Below the pieces are notes generated by a model, which searched no databases, had not been told where the DNA came from, and saw only the letters and a program-made list of their open reading frames with translations. From assembly GCA_009746045.1 (NCBI GenBank), contig RPFO01000297.1, positions 44,379 through 108,378 of the forward strand: DNA of 64,000 bases, in the 5' to 3' direction. Made by a program: the position numbers and the translations under genes. Shown here one piece after another: positions 1 through 10,188 of this stretch; the stretch's first letter is position 1, and the number at the start of each line of letters is the position of its first letter. Source of the stretch: Mesostigma viride (lineage: Eukaryota > Streptophyta > Mesostigmatophyceae > Mesostigmatales > Mesostigmataceae).

Positions 1-57
1 TTCCTGGATTGAGACACGTTTTTTTCTTCATGCACAGCTGAAAAAACCTGCGCCGAG

Positions 58-1470
58 GTGCGGCACCGCGGCCGCCCCGCGTTGGGGGCTGCCGCCCCCC
101 AAACCCCCCGCTTGGGGGGCACGCCCCCCAACCCCCCCGCGTCCGCATCTCGCTCTTCCCCCCGCGCTTCCGGTTCCGTTGTTTTACGCACCTTCCCCAT
201 GCCTCCTTCACGACGACGCACCTCCCGGGCGCGGGATGCGCTGCCTAGCGGCGCACCTGCGCCGCGTCGGTCCTTACGCATCGCGGCGCACCTGCAGGAG
301 ATGGGCGACCTGGACGACGGCGGTCGTGGCGCCCCTGTGCCACTCTCGCTTGTGTGCGAGGTCTGCCACAGTGGTGAGGATGCCCCCCGTCTCCTTGTGT
401 GTGATTCGTGCCAATGCGGCTGGCACACGCGCTGCTTGGTCCCGCCCCTCTTCCGGCTGCCTCCCCCGGGTCCTTGGGCGTGCCCTCATTGCGTGGCCCC
501 GCCTCGGCCGTCCCTAGGCTCCCGACGCGCGGCCGTGTCGACCCCGGGATCCCATTCGGCCCGCGCCCCCTCCCGCAGCCCCTCGCTGGACCCTCTCCTG
601 GGCCTTGCGGCCCTCGTGGAGGGTTCCACACCGTGCTCCCGCTCTCCCCGCGCCGTCACGTCCGGCCCCTCCGCGGGGTCCCCTGGCCCTGCCCCGCCTA
701 GCTCTGGGGATCCACCTCCGGCCAGCCCGGCGGTGGCCACTGACCTGCGTCCTCCTGTGCTTGAGGGGTCCCTGGCGGCTCTCCTCCCTGAGGCTGTGGG
801 ACACCCTGCGGCGACTCCTGTGGTGGGCCCCTGGTCGGCCGCGCTTGGGTCCCACGACTTCTCCGTTTGGCCCCCCACCAACATTGCGGGCGTCAGCGCG
901 CTCCGGCACGCCACGTTCTCTTGGCTGTATTGCCCCTTGCTGTTGGACGCTGTCGGCTTGCACGCGGCGTTTCCTACGCTCCCACGGCCCCCTGAATTTA
1001 GTGCCCTTGTGGTTCGTGTCCGGCACATGCTGCAGGCAGCCTCCCCCCCTGTCCTTGCCTCCACGCTTTGGGGGTTTGTCCTCGAGGACTACCATGCCGG
1101 CGGCCGCCTGCCTTGGCACCTGCCCGCGGTGCGCCAAGAATGGCTCCTGAATCTGGACGCTCAAGTGGCGCAGGCGGTGGTGCTCTTTGCTACAGGGCTT
1201 GCCGTGCAGGCCCAGCAGGCCGCCCGTGCGACATATCTCGCTGGGGGGGCCACCGACCACGCCTTGCTCGATCGCCCTCAGCTGCACACGTTTCTTGCCT
1301 CTGCCGGGCCCGGCTCGGCCGGCCTTGTTGCGCAGGCCCACGGGCGCTTGACTACGGCGGTCACCCCAGCGCAAGCCGCCCGCCTGCGCGTTGACTTCGG
1401 GGCTCCTGTCACCGTGCACGCCGGCGACCTGGTTCTGTACGATGCGGGGGGGGGCGTGTTCTTGAGCTGA
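58..1470 (+). CDS. PHD-finger ORF of a mobile element (5' end uncertain)
   Basis: This frame encodes up to 470 residues. A C4HC3 PHD finger lies at about residues 99-145: CEVCHSGEDAPRLLVCDSC followed by a histidine and two further cysteine pairs, ending in a W-x-CPHC box. PHD fingers usually read histone H3 tails. A Pro/Ser/Ala-rich linker (about 150-270) follows, then an Ala-rich helical region without a recognised domain. The first Met is a convenience start, since the frame may run in from the left edge. The TGA at 1470 is followed after 14 bases by the endonuclease ORF in another frame, which suggests one transcription unit or one formerly continuous protein. The GC-rich composition fits a retroelement. 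Confidence 0.55.
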   Translation: MRHRGRPALGAAAPQTPRLGGTPPNPPASASRSSPRASGSVVLRTFPMPPSRRRTSRARDALPSGAPAPRRSLRIAAHLQEMGDLDDGGRGAPVPLSLVCEVCHSGEDAPRLLVCDSCQCGWHTRCLVPPLFRLPPPGPWACPHCVAPPRPSLGSRRAAVSTPGSHSARAPSRSPSLDPLLGLAALVEGSTPCSRSPRAVTSGPSAGSPGPAPPSSGDPPPASPAVATDLRPPVLEGSLAALLPEAVGHPAATPVVGPWSAALGSHDFSVWPPTNIAGVSALRHATFSWLYCPLLLDAVGLHAAFPTLPRPPEFSALVVRVRHMLQAASPPVLASTLWGFVLEDYHAGGRLPWHLPAVRQEWLLNLDAQVAQAVVLFATGLAVQAQQAARATYLAGGATDHALLDRPQLHTFLASAGPGSAGLVAQAHGRLTTAVTPAQAARLRVDFGAPVTVHAGDLVLYDAGGGVFLS

Positions 1471-1484
1471 GCGCGGGTGCGGCC

Positions 1485-2627
1485 GTGCCCGCCATCTTGC
1501 ACGATGTGCTCGAGCTTGCGGGCATCCCCCATGTCTGGCACCCTGCTGGTCCGCGGTTGGTCCCCAGCGCCGTCAGCGCCATTCCCGACTTGGTCACCCC
1601 ATCCCCCTTCCCCTTTGTGCAGGCTGTGCAGGATTCTTACCTCGGGATCCAGCAGGCTTGCGACCTCGTCCGCCCCGCTCAGGCCGTCCACCGTCGCCTG
1701 CCCCGGGGCACGCCCGGCGTGTCCACTGTCGTCAGTCCTAGTGTCTTCCCTGCCTGCGTTCATGAAAAACAACAAAAGACCTACGCGGGTATACTACACT
1801 GTGCCGACTGGATGGGTCTGCATGCGAGCTTGAACGATCAGGGGAAGGCTTGGCTTCACTCCGTTTCCCTTGAGGGGAGCGTGGGGTCCGCATTCCTGCG
1901 CGCCCTCCCCATGAGCCCTTTGTTCACACTGGTTCCGGCCCTTTACGCCATCGCTCTCCGCCACCAGCTCTTTGCCCCGCAACCTCTCATCACGGCGGGT
2001 GCGTCCTGCGGCAGCTGCGGGCTTGCTCTGGATACTACTGGGACGCACTACATCGCGTGCATGGGTGGCCAGCAGAACCAGAACTGGTTCCTCTATCTCC
2101 ATACCGCTCTCCTCCGGGTGGTGTGTGCCATGGTTCGGTCGGTCTTTCCCCACTCCACCATTAAGTGCGAGGACGCGGATGGGGCCGCCCTCTACTCACC
2201 CAACCACCGCCCCGACATTACCGTGCTTGACTACGACGGGCAGGGTTGCCACCTGCTCATCGATGTCTCCGTGGCTCGGCCGCTTTCCGGTCGCCACATC
2301 CTCCGGGCGGCTGTGGATGCCGGCGCTGCTGCCGCTGTGGCTGAGCGCGACAAGTTTGCCTCCTACGGCAATGTGGGGCCCCACCGGGTCATCCCCTTTG
2401 TCCTTGAGGAGTTCGGGGCCATGGGCCCCAAGACAGCGGAGTTTTTCCACGAGTGCTGCCAGCGCCGTGAAGACCGCCTCGACCTCGAGGGTCAGACCGC
2501 CCCGTGGTCGGCCCGCACGTGGTCCTCGTATTGGCGGCAGCGTCTGTCACTCGCCCTCACTCGCACCGTGGCTGATGTGTTATTCCGCCGCACCCGGGCC
2601 GACTTTGTCGCGACCCACGCGGTCTAG
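1485..2627 (+). CDS. C-terminal non-LTR module: CCHC zinc motif plus restriction-like endonuclease
   Basis: The 380-residue product has no RT motifs. Its middle (about 100-160) resembles the post-RT linker of algal and plant LINEs. It is followed by a CCHC motif, C-GSC-x10-H-x3-C (about 178-195), then a PD-(D/E)xK-like core: RPDITVLDYDG, a spacer, LLIDVSV, and a downstream ERDKFASYG lysine. This order (zinc knuckle, then R-PD, D, K) is that of the restriction-like endonucleases that nick the target in R2/CRE/Dualen-type retrotransposons. The start is an ATG 14 bases after the stop of the PHD ORF. The assignment rests on motif spacing. The missing RT means this copy cannot be autonomous. Confidence 0.55.
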   Translation: MPAILHDVLELAGIPHVWHPAGPRLVPSAVSAIPDLVTPSPFPFVQAVQDSYLGIQQACDLVRPAQAVHRRLPRGTPGVSTVVSPSVFPACVHEKQQKTYAGILHCADWMGLHASLNDQGKAWLHSVSLEGSVGSAFLRALPMSPLFTLVPALYAIALRHQLFAPQPLITAGASCGSCGLALDTTGTHYIACMGGQQNQNWFLYLHTALLRVVCAMVRSVFPHSTIKCEDADGAALYSPNHRPDITVLDYDGQGCHLLIDVSVARPLSGRHILRAAVDAGAAAAVAERDKFASYGNVGPHRVIPFVLEEFGAMGPKTAEFFHECCQRREDRLDLEGQTAPWSARTWSSYWRQRLSLALTRTVADVLFRRTRADFVATHAV

Positions 2628-3219
2628 ATTCCTTCCAGGCCTGCATGGTGGGCCGGCAGCGCTGTTGCTGCGTGTAGTTTTGTGATGTATAGTTAGTTGT
2701 ACCTTGTGCCGCTGGCGTGATCCTTGGATGTCTGTGTCAGATTACTATTAATTTCTTCAGGGTTATTCTCCCAGTCATCGGTTTTTTCCTTATGTTGCAT
2801 GCCTATCTCACCTTCGTAATCTATCATTCTCAATGAATATATAACCCAGAATGTGGCCCCCTGGCAACCATGTTCCACATGGTCACACAACCAGGTTCTT
2901 TATTAGCAACAGGTTGGAAACAGGCACTAGAAAACATATGTACAGCAACCTGTAAGAACCAACATTCGGGTTGCCCTTGCATGGCCTAACTGTTTGAGGC
3001 CAAAGGCGTCGACTTAAGTCCTGGCGACTCTTCTGAACCCCATGGGGAGGGCCAGGCATTATTCTCAGCTGGTAGGAGTGACATTCCACACCAACTCCTG
3101 TCCAGGAGGGTGTACCTAACCCTGAAGGACCGGCTGTCAACCAGTAAGCACCAGTCACCACCTGGTACTTTGGTCAAGCAGCCCACTGGGGACACCCAAG
3201 CTGAAGCAAGGCCTGGTCT

Positions 3220-3822
3220 CTATGGCCGCCCGTGTAAGGGGTCCATGAGCCCACGGAGCAGGGGGTACTGCCTCTCCGCCTTCTCCTCCAGCTTGGTGAG
3301 GGCATCTGCAGGGTTGTCCACACCAGGCACATGTTCAATGTGAGCTAGGTAGGACATCTCCTTGAGCAACAAGTAGTCAAGGTCCCTGCTCCTGGCCAGC
3401 TGCCTGTGCACAAATTGCACCATGCCCATGCTATCAGTCCTCACCAGTGTGTGCAGCTGCAACCTACAGGAAGCCACTTGACATAGCTGGTAGAAGAGCT
3501 CCCTCAAGTAAAGAGCAGTATGCAGCCCTTCACAGATTGCCCTGCACTCAGCAATATCACTGCTGGGTGTAACCCTGTTCTGCAACCGACTGTACCAGGT
3601 AACAAGTGAGGTGTGATCTTGCTCCAGGGTAACTAATGCTGCTGCCCTGCCCCTGACCTCTGTGACCTTCCTATTATCCATAGAACTGTCCACATAGAGA
3701 ACCATGTCAAGGGGCTTGTACAAATCCACAGGACCCAGTATAAGAGGGGGAGACATCATGACAGCCTGCACCACACTCTCAGCACCCACCTCAACCAGCT
3801 GGGAATCAGTAAGTCGACTCAA
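3220..3822 (-). CDS. RNase H of element B
   Basis: Copia-type RNase H: VLYVDSSMD, DIAECRAICEG, LVRTDSMGMVQF and NPADALTKL, ending HGRP. It degrades RNA in the RNA-DNA hybrid during reverse transcription. It is one base out of frame with the RT ORF that it overlaps. Intact through the point where A has a 4-bp insertion. Confidence 0.85.
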   Translation of the reverse strand: MSRLTDSQLVEVGAESVVQAVMMSPPLILGPVDLYKPLDMVLYVDSSMDNRKVTEVRGRAAALVTLEQDHTSLVTWYSRLQNRVTPSSDIAECRAICEGLHTALYLRELFYQLCQVASCRLQLHTLVRTDSMGMVQFVHRQLARSRDLDYLLLKEMSYLAHIEHVPGVDNPADALTKLEEKAERQYPLLRGLMDPLHGRP

Positions 3823-4907
3823 ACCAGCAAGTCAGGGGCACATATACTTGCAAGCCATGCCAGCATGCCCCTGATGGTAGCACACCTAGCCTGCGTGATG
3901 GGCTCCTGCAATGCATCTACAATCTGCTGTGGGTAGTCCTTACCACCCTCCATCCTGATGAACCACGAGCCCTTGGCTTGGAACAACGTAGCCTGCATGC
4001 CACAGAAGACCATAGGCTCATTCTCCACCATGTGCTGTATCTTACCCAGCTCAAACCGCTTCTGGATCTTAGCCAAGACAGCCTCAACCCAGTCTGGTGG
4101 ACCTATGAGATGCAGGTCATCACCATGCAGTGAGGCAAAGACAGGAAGGCCATTGTGGGACCCTTGGAACAAACAGGGATCCACTGGAGACACAGAAAAC
4201 CCACAAGTATTCTTCAAGAATTTCTCTAGGCTCTTTCTCCAGATAATGGGACTGGACCTGAGACCTTCCAACCCTTTCAGAATTCTCAGGTACCTGGCCT
4301 TTATCTCTGCTCTCCATACAGCAGGTACAGTCACAAAGAAAGGAGGGATATCTCTCCAAGTCTGCCTAGCCTGATCTTGGTCACCCTTGAGAAAAGCCCT
4401 CTTGAAATCAATCAGCACAGAGCTATAGGGCACACCCTTAACCAGAAAAGACAGAAATATACACAGCAGAATCCTCCACGTGTCATGCAGCATCCCTGGA
4501 GTATAGAGCTCCTCATCTAACAACTGGCCAGTGCCATGATACTCGGTTACAACTGGTCTGACATGTGGCACCTGGACACCATCTACCTCCTTGAGCTTGA
4601 GGACAAACATCAATCTGAGCAGCTGGTGAACTTCTGGCAGCTCATCCACAGGTTCTGCACAGTTGGAAACTATCCACTCATGCCCAGAAGCAACAAAGCC
4701 AAGAGTCCATGCCTTAGCCATCTTGGGGCTCTGCATCATCTCGACTAGCTGGCGCCAGGGAATAGGACTGTGAGCAGCTATCTGGTACCTGTTTACCCCT
4801 AACTGCCTTGGATCAAAGGTGGTTGGGATTATCAACAAGTCCTCAGCTATGGGCTCCTGACCTTGAGGACCCTCAGCTGGCTGACTCCTAACAGCCTTCA
4901 CCGCCAC
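3819..4907 (-). CDS. reverse transcriptase of element B
   Basis: About 360 residues of copia-type RT in sense order, the arrangement that is inverted in A. Motifs are TEYHGTGQ with ELYTPG (fingers), VLIDFKRAFLKGD (catalytic Asp, matching the D-x-K-x-AFL-x-G copia box), VDPCLFQ, and ASLHGDDLHLIG with an HGDD catalytic pair. The frame ends at CAPDLLV because of a one-base loss in a T run near 3825 relative to A, just before RNase H. The upstream junction with protease (4907-4945) is also out of frame. Confidence 0.85.
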   Translation of the reverse strand: MAVKAVRSQPAEGPQGQEPIAEDLLIIPTTFDPRQLGVNRYQIAAHSPIPWRQLVEMMQSPKMAKAWTLGFVASGHEWIVSNCAEPVDELPEVHQLLRLMFVLKLKEVDGVQVPHVRPVVTEYHGTGQLLDEELYTPGMLHDTWRILLCIFLSFLVKGVPYSSVLIDFKRAFLKGDQDQARQTWRDIPPFFVTVPAVWRAEIKARYLRILKGLEGLRSSPIIWRKSLEKFLKNTCGFSVSPVDPCLFQGSHNGLPVFASLHGDDLHLIGPPDWVEAVLAKIQKRFELGKIQHMVENEPMVFCGMQATLFQAKGSWFIRMEGGKDYPQQIVDALQEPITQARCATIRGMLAWLASICAPDLLV

Positions 4908-4935
4908 TGCAAGACCCTGGGAATAGTGATATCTT

Positions 4936-6743
4936 TCAAGGGGGAGGCTGCCCCTGCCTTTCTAGTGCCAACTCATCAGAGGTCAAAGTAACCCCTGGCA
5001 TGCACAAGAAGTTCTGACCCAGAATGGCAGGCCCCTGATAGCCCTCTACCACACAGAACGTGGTGGGCACCCCTAAGATAGGCACACTCACTTCCCCAAG
5101 GATCTTCATGGACACCTTTCCTGAGAAATCAGACACAGCAAGGCAACTGGGATGGGACATCTGTAAGCCTACAGCATCCTCTTCCCTGATGACAGACACC
5201 TGTGAGTTGGTATCTACCTCCATTGTAGCTGCCCAGCACGACCCCCACCCCGTGAGCTTGGATACCTTGGGATCATGTTTGCTGCGCATGAGTGCTCGGA
5301 TGACGTCCGCCATGAGAGGCCCCCGGGCCTTAGGTGGCTGCCCCGTCCCCTCTGGCCTTGTGACAGTTGCTTCAGCAGCCTCCTCCTGCTCGTCATCTTC
5401 CAGCAGGGACAGACCATCATCCACCACCAGAGGATTGTTAGCTGCTGCTGCCTGGCTCTGGCCTGGCTCCTCAACCCAGCTGGGAGGGCCTGGCCCGTCT
5501 GCAGGCCAGATTGCATGTGGCCTTCTTTCCTTGACATGAGCCCAGGACAACCTGTACACGTGCCTTGGATCCTTTTCCAAAGCCACCAGGCAAGATCTGT
5601 TAGCTTCCTCCACACGAGTGACAACCCCATCCTGCCACTTCCCCCGCTTGCCTGGAATAGATGGTTCCTTCCACATCCTGACCTTCAGCCCCACCTGAGG
5701 CCTCAGCACATTCCAGTTCTTGTCCTTACGTCTCAGCTGGGCAAATAACCTATCTGCCTTCCTAAGACTGGCCTGCACCACGTTCTCAGGCAACAAGCTA
5801 TACTGCAGGGCCAGGGGAGAGACAGCCACACCATCAAAGTAATAGTTAACCCTGTGGTTCAGCTGCTCTTCTATCCCCTTACACCAGGCTGCCCTCTCTA
5901 AGGCAGATGCCACAAGTGGCACTGACTCTGCTGCTAGCACCACTGTCTTCACTTCACGTATGGATCTCTCTACAGCCCCTTGCTGCCCATGACTCTCCCT
6001 GGGGACTACTACCAGCTTACAAGGCAGCTGGTCCTGATGCTTGAGCAAACAGTCAAACTGCAAGTCTGCCTGCACACTCTTGCACACCCCAAAGCCTGGG
6101 ATCAGGGCCTTCATACCCAACAACAAGTGGTGCTCCTGCATACCAGGCAGAACGTCTATCAGCCTGTATCTACTGAACCTGTCCACCCCCACCAATATAT
6201 ACAAGCCCCTGATATGCTGGATATCCATCTGGATGTCGCCACGCTCCCTAGCAGGCTCCCTAGCATGGGACTGAGGTGGGTGAACAGCATTCTCCTGGCA
6301 ACCACAGTTCTCAGCAGCAGCCTGGCAAGCCTCCCACAAAGGCTCCCTACCTAGCTTCCAAGCAAACATTGCTGCCTGCCCAGAATGCCCAAACATATGA
6401 TGCAATCTATGGCCAGCCTCAGCATAGCTCAGCACTCTTCAGTACTGACCTGGCGAGACGTCTGAACCGTGTGTGGGGACACATGATCCACTCCTGAGGT
6501 TCCAGGGCTTCCCTGCAGGCCCTCCTGACGCCCCAAGTCAGGCCCTGCACCCTGGACCGCTCCAGGCCCTTCCAGCAAGGTCCCTTGGCCCTCCAGGCCA
6601 GCACCTGCTGGAGACCCACCACCTGCATGAGGCATAGGGAATTCAGCTGCAGCATTGTTATTGCAATCCAGTGGAAGAACAACATCTTTACACCCTTGGT
6701 GCTGCACAAGGGGCACACCCCCGTCCTTATGTACATCCAGCAC
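4936..6743 (-). pseudogene. integrase-protease of element B, frameshifted near its start
   Basis: Same order as in A: zinc-binding HRLHHMFGHSG, D-D-E integrase core, GKRGKWQDG C-terminal region, then retropepsin DTNSQVSVI and ILGQNFL. The linker frame (6743-6429, beginning LDVHKDGG) is separated from the integrase frame (from 6435) by a one-base deletion near 6445. The ORF ends RQGQPPP at 4936, shorter than A's by a small deletion. About 500 residues of integrase plus protease are open. Confidence 0.85.
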
Positions 6744-6787
6744 ACCTTCCCCAAGGGGTGATTGACTATTTACAGGGGATGATGTAG

Positions 6788-8150
6788 CTAGTCACTGCTG
6801 CCCAGAGACTGGCCTCCTGCCCCAGCAGGCTTGGCCTTCCTGTCAGGACACTCACGACGCCAGTGACCTTCCTTGCCACACACAAAGCATGCTCCACCCT
6901 TCTTCCCAGACCCAGCCCCACCCTTGCCAGGCTTCCCCTGGCCTCCCTGAGGCTGCCCACCCTGCTTGCCCTGGTTGCCTTGAGCTTGGCCCTTGCCTTG
7001 CCCTTGGCCACCCTTACCCTGCTGACCACCAGCTTGCTGGCTCCCAACCCCTCCTTGGGAACCTGCACCCTTGCCACCCTGAGCCCCCTGCCTCTGGCGC
7101 CTGAAGCGCTTACGCTTGTTGGGCCTTGCCCCATCACGGGCTGGGTACCCGGGGACATCACCTTGGCCCTGCACAGCGGAGGTGGCATTGCTGCCATGGG
7201 ACTGGATAGCTTTGCAGGCAGGATCTGGCTTCCTTATGCTGAGGATTACAAGCTCCAGAGCACGCAAGGAGCCATCAGTCTGGTTAAGAAACATGCGGGC
7301 ACCGTTCCTCCCATCCACACTCAAACCCATACGGTCCAGGAAATAGTCTGCCAAGGCCCTATCTGTGACCAGGAAGCCATACTTGGCCCCCTTGTCCCTG
7401 ATACGGTTGAGCCTAGCCCATTCCTCTGCCACAGGACCCACTATCTCAAAGGTGTCATACTGATGTTTATAGTAGTTGGTGAGGTTGAGAACCTTGTCAG
7501 AGAACTCCTCCCTCAACCCTTCCAGGAACTGTGCCCAGGTTAGCTTATCCTTGACAGCAGTCCTAGCCTTTTCCCCTGACACGCTCTGACGAGTCCCTGT
7601 TGCACGTGGACGAGTGAAACACTTGCACTAGGTTGACAGTGGGGTCCACGGAGAGCACAACCAGCTCCATGTCCTCTAGCCACTTGTCTAGAGCTTCCTG
7701 TGCTAGTGGTGGGTTAAGAGGCTTTTGTCCATTCATAAGCGTGACTGCACTCATGTGAGGCCTCGACCCTGGCAGCGCCTTCACCGGCTCCACCACAGTG
7801 GGTGTCACAGCAACAACACCACTTGGGCCAGCAGGCACAGGGGAGATCACATCCACATGAAGCCTCTTACCATTGCCGTCAGCGGAGGTGTCCCTCTTAC
7901 GCTTCTCCACGGCTGGTTGCCCATTCGCCACCGTTATTGCATCAGTTTGCCCTGCCGCCCGCACCTTGCGCGCCTCCTCCACCGAGTCTTCGTGCCGCCT
8001 CTTGCTGCCTGGTCGCTTTCCCCCATCGCCGTCGCTGGCAGGGATTGCCTCCCCCACCAGCTGCTCCTTGTCCTGCCGAGGCTCCTGGCTCGCCCCAGCC
8101 GGTGCCTCCATCTCGCCCTTGTTGCCGTCTCCCGGTTTGCCACGAGGCAT
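6788..8150 (-). pseudogene. gag of element B, frameshifted
   Basis: Starts at MPRGKPGDG (8150) and matches gag of A. One extra base in the run near 7575 splits it into a 5' part (to 7563) and a 3' part (7582-6788). A 2-bp insertion near 6815 makes it end LGSSD instead of running to the TGA used in A. The capsid segment and CFVCGKEGHWRREC knuckle are otherwise unchanged. Confidence 0.8.
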
Positions 8151-8274
8151 TATATACAGTGGGATGGCAAAACAAAACAGGCGATAGACAAGGAATAACA
8201 GGCTCAAGCGCTGGCGCTGCCTGAAGAAGCCGCTGGCTGCTCTCCAGGTGCTGCCTCCTCTTCACAATCCTGCG

Positions 8275-8279
8275 CTGTG
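8275..8279. other. target-site duplication CTGTG, left of element A
   Basis: CTGTG directly precedes the AGTTAGC LTR start and recurs directly after the CTAACT end of the 3' LTR. Five bp is the usual integration stagger for copia elements. Confidence 0.85.
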
Positions 8280-8923
8280 AGTTAGCATTTTGGGCAACCA
8301 ATATGCTAAGTGGATGCAGTTTGGAAAGACCTTTCCAACGCCGTGCTGACCGCCTGAAACAGACAAGGGACGAGAAAGATATCAAGTCCCGAAGTCCTAG
8401 CCATCCGTGGCCGACTAGGGTGCAGTCCTCTGGTATAGTGGACAGGACACGTGGCAGGCCGTGCCTGCACAGGCTTAGCCTGATTATCACGTGACTGTGG
8501 TCCACGTAGATCAGAGGAGCAGCAGCCTGTGACTGGTGGAATACTGGAGCTGGCACAGGTCTGCAAGGATACTAGGCCTTGCAGGCTTGTGACAGGTCCT
8601 GTACTTCCTAGGTTGCAGAGTCTAGGCAAATCCAGTTCGTCCTGGCTCTGCACTGATGCCAGTGGACGTTGAGGATTTGCTTGCACGCCTGCACGTGCCT
8701 CGTCACGCCGATGGGAACGAGGAACAACGCAAAGGATATAGCTTGGTCATGGGGGATGACCAGCTATCTCGGAAAGCACGAACCGTGGGTGCCACCTTGG
8801 TCGTGGAAGTGCCCATTGTGGTCGTGGCCTGGTGAACAGATTTAAGGTTGCTGCCTTGCAACATTGGCTAAGACGCGCTGTGAAAGACCAAGAGCTCACA
8901 TACGTTGGGAGCTCTTTCTAACT
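8280..8923 (+). repeat. 5' LTR of element A
   Basis: This 644-bp direct repeat of 16140-16783 starts AGTTAGC and ends TCTAACT, a 6-bp terminal inverted repeat instead of the usual TG...CA. A TTTAAGG box near 8842 corresponds to TTAAAAGG in B's LTR and is a weak TATA candidate. Upstream of it A and B LTRs are nearly identical; downstream they diverge strongly. Confidence 0.9.
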
Positions 8924-8933
8924 CGTATTATTG
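8924..8933 (+). promoter_or_regulatory. conserved post-LTR sequence, possible primer binding site
   Basis: CGTATTATTG follows the 5' LTR in both A and B (B: complement 17895-17904), after which the leaders diverge. A primer binding site is expected here, but there is no TGG start as in full-length tRNA 3'-end priming. Priming by an internal tRNA fragment, as in Drosophila copia, would fit but is not shown. Confidence 0.3.
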
Positions 8934-8948
8934 TCTCCTTACATCTTC

Positions 8949-10135
8949 ATGTCCAACGTGCCGAGGGAACAGGCCATTGAGCCTTCGCAAAGCCAAAGCT
9001 CGCAGCCGCAGCTTCGGGTAGGAGCCCCGGAGCGATCACGACCTTTTCATCCCTACGCTCATCCGAGCACCGCATCAACCTTCGTCCAGGCGGCGTACCT
9101 GGCAAGGGGGCTGGCGAAGAAAGGTTGGGTGGCAGTTTGCGGAACTGCAGCAGGGCCGGCGGCGAGCGACCCCATTGTGATGCAGATTGAGGCTTCGACA
9201 GCTCCCGGCGAATTGGCGCGAGAGGCCGTCGAAAAGTTTGTGTCGATAAGGGACGAGCTGTCCTCGACGATTTACGGTCTGGAGGTGGCTCACCAGGGCG
9301 GGCACGTGACCGTGTCGCAGCTGGATTTGGCGCAGGAGGCACTGGGCCAGATCGTGGCCATTGGACTGGGAGCAGCGCGACTGTTCAACCATCAGGTGGC
9401 AACTTCTGTGCTGGGCGCGGGAGTTGAAGTCCCGGACGTAATCAGGCAAGCGCAGGCGCGCGAAGTCGACAACCCCTGGTCGTCGGCGGAGGTGGTTTCA
9501 CAAACGTGCGAACACCTCGTGAACATTCTTTTGCAGGAGTCACGGGGCAACGCAGACCGGTGGGTGATAACCACGAGACCATTTGGGATTTGGTCAACAC
9601 TCGATACACCGCGGGCGGCGGAACCAGAAGCACACGATCCAGTGGTCGAGGTCATCACGGGTCGGGAGGTAACGCCAGAAGACTTCCATTACCAATTCGT
9701 TGATCAGCCAGAGGGGATCATCGAACGTTCATCTCAGCAGATAGACGAAGGCGACGGTACCGTAGAAGGGTACGCTGCACGACGTCGTGCTGAGCTGCAC
9801 GTCCCGCAAGAGCCCGAACACGACTACGGTGGTCGTGGGGCCTGCAACAACAAGCGGGGTGGTGGACGCGGTGGGTGAAGAACCTTGAGTGGGATCGCCA
9901 GAGTGGGAGCGAGCCCCGGATCCCAGTGGAGAAATCTGCAGACGGGCGACCCGTTAGCAGAGTGCTAGGACCCTACGCCGACGGGGAGGACGCCGCTGGC
10001 AGCGACGAGGAGCGGCCAGAGACGCCCATCGCAGCCACTGCTCAAGAGCGAGAGCTGGAGGCAGCGAACCAAGCAGGTGCTGAGTCAGTAGCTGGGACGG
10101 TGCCCACGGCATCCCCCAGCGACGCCAGTGCTTGA
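8949..10135 (+). CDS. ORF1 of element A: extra 5' ORF of unknown function, frameshifted
   Basis: This is an additional ORF between LTR and gag, starting only 26 bases after the LTR. The first frame (8949-9878) encodes about 309 residues. A one-base shift near 9860 moves the reading to a second frame (to 10135). The B copy reads through this point in one frame (RWVRNLQW versus RWVKNLEW in A), so the intact protein would have about 395 residues. The core (about 30-215) is predicted helical and conserved with B, for example STFVQAAY, RGL, GWVAV, QGGHVT and QTCEHLVNIL. There are no zinc fingers, catalytic motifs or membrane segments that I recognise. The tail ends SDASA just before gag. Function unknown; capsid-like motifs are in the next ORF, so this is not a plain gag. 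Confidence 0.65.
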
Positions 10136-10188
10136 GTCAGTTCTTCCTTTTTCCTTCGCCTTTATTGTTGTGTCCCCACTTGTATATA

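Larger units (their letters stand above)
1..2836 (+). mobile_element. PHD-finger / restriction-like-endonuclease element, right part
   Basis: Two ORFs on the same strand, one with a PHD finger and one with a restriction-like endonuclease, make up this segment. Its right edge is where similarity between elements A and B stops (about 2836), so it either truncates B or is inserted in it. No reverse transcriptase domain is visible between the two ORFs. The left end lies outside the window. The endonuclease type is known from non-LTR retrotransposons (R2, NeSL, CRE and Dualen/RandI groups), so I read this as a non-LTR-derived or non-autonomous relative. The 3' region 2628-2836 holds no ORF and no clear poly(A) tail. 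Confidence 0.5.

Noticed and set aside
486-1419. Long antisense ORFs opposite the PHD-finger ORF
   Set aside because: High-GC shadow frames; the sense frame has a clear PHD finger.
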